Source: Marinobacter algicola DG893 (GTDB taxonomy: Bacteria; Pseudomonadota; Gammaproteobacteria; Pseudomonadales; Oleiphilaceae). From it: DNA of 45,145 nt. The position numbers and the translations under genes are program-made. The stretch spans positions 1 through 45,145 of the forward strand of contig NZ_ABCP01000029.1 of NCBI RefSeq assembly GCF_000170835.1. Direction: 5' to 3'. Every line of letters starts with the position of its first letter. The stretch's first letter is position 1. This document shows, one piece after another, positions 45,001-45,145 of the stretch. The notes under the pieces are model-generated. The model was not told the origin of the DNA. It saw only the letters and a list, made by a program, of their open reading frames with translations, and did not search any database.

Positions 45001-45126
45001 CGACTTCTACATGTGAAAGGAGTTCTGGAAAGAGAGGGGGATATTGTTCACGTGATGGCAGGAAGGTTGTCCGATTTGAGCCACCTGATTCAGGCGTTAC
45101 CGGTTAATTCGCGGGATTTTCATTAG
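42007..45126 (+). CDS. dnaE2: Error-prone DNA polymerase III alpha, DnaE2/ImuC
   Basis: DnaE2 is the mutagenic C-family polymerase of the mutasome. The 1039-aa protein begins with a PHP domain ([34 protein letters not shown]). The polymerase core contains [21 protein letters not shown] and [23 protein letters not shown] with catalytic aspartates. Later come [17 protein letters not shown], the helix-hairpin-helix region and a C-terminal OB fold ([26 protein letters not shown]). It ends without the clamp-binding tail and tau-binding domain of DnaE1, as usual. The ATG overlaps the imuB stop by one base (TGATG). Confidence 0.97.
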   Translation: [1039 protein letters not shown]

Positions 45127-45145
45127 TTTCGAGAGCGATAACTGT

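Noticed and set aside
1..45145. CRISPR arrays, tRNA, rRNA or prophage modules
   Set aside because: No regularly spaced short repeats, no cloverleaf or rRNA sequence, and no phage structural genes were seen.

Overview
The window looks like a chromosomal segment of a marine gammaproteobacterium. The gene order pyrF-lapB-lapA-ihfB-rpsA-cmk-tyrA/aroA-hisC-pheA-serC-gyrA, the fused prephenate dehydrogenase/EPSP synthase and the imuA-imuB-dnaE2 cassette fit the Marinobacter/Pseudomonas neighbourhood; Marinobacter is my best guess, from gene order and protein character only.

Region 1 (1-14.4 kb, minus strand) is housekeeping. It holds pyrimidine synthesis (pyrF), lipopolysaccharide control (lapA, lapB), a nucleoid protein (ihfB), ribosomal protein S1, and a tightly packed run from gyrA through serC, pheA, hisC and tyrA-aroA to cmk, which covers serine/PLP and aromatic amino-acid synthesis. 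purU lies just beyond gyrA. Region 2 (14.5-24.4 kb) holds mixed metabolic and signalling genes: ggt, a small thiamine-binding-like protein, a membrane-anchored PQQ-type sugar dehydrogenase overlapping a yghU glutathione transferase, two uncharacterised exported proteins, a pectinacetylesterase-family enzyme and an MHYT-GGDEF-EAL protein.

Region 3 (24.5-39.1 kb) is a chromosomal integron. An intact tyrosine recombinase of the IntI type (38121-39113, plus strand) faces away from a run of minus-strand gene cassettes. I delimited cassettes by one rule: each cassette's own first seven bases (GTTRRRY-like) are the reverse complement of its own attC inverse core. Seven boundaries obey it exactly, and an eighth does after restoring one deleted T. 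Outward from intI the cassettes encode a TIR-domain protein, a DUF3800 protein, a three-helix membrane protein, a secreted protein, a two-helix membrane protein, a frameshifted PIN-like (DUF4935) protein, a membrane-anchored coiled-coil protein and a small helical protein. A GFA-type protein sits at the far end without a visible attC. Four insertion sequences have worked into the array: two different IS1182-family elements (one truncated), each exactly at the AAC/GTT of a cassette core; an IS110/IS1111-type element inside an attC; an IS407-group IS3 element that split a cassette gene after its third codon; and another IS3-family element that replaced part of the truncated IS1182 copy.

Region 4 (39.1-45.1 kb) holds a YrhK-domain protein, phhB and the SOS mutasome imuA-imuB-dnaE2. 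Near-perfect LexA boxes overlap the -10 elements of both the intI promoter (38088-38107) and the imuA promoter (39856-39875). DNA damage should therefore switch on cassette shuffling and mutagenic translesion synthesis from adjacent loci. The TIR, DUF3800 and PIN-like cassettes suggest that the array stores defence-type genes. No CRISPR array, tRNA or rRNA gene was seen.
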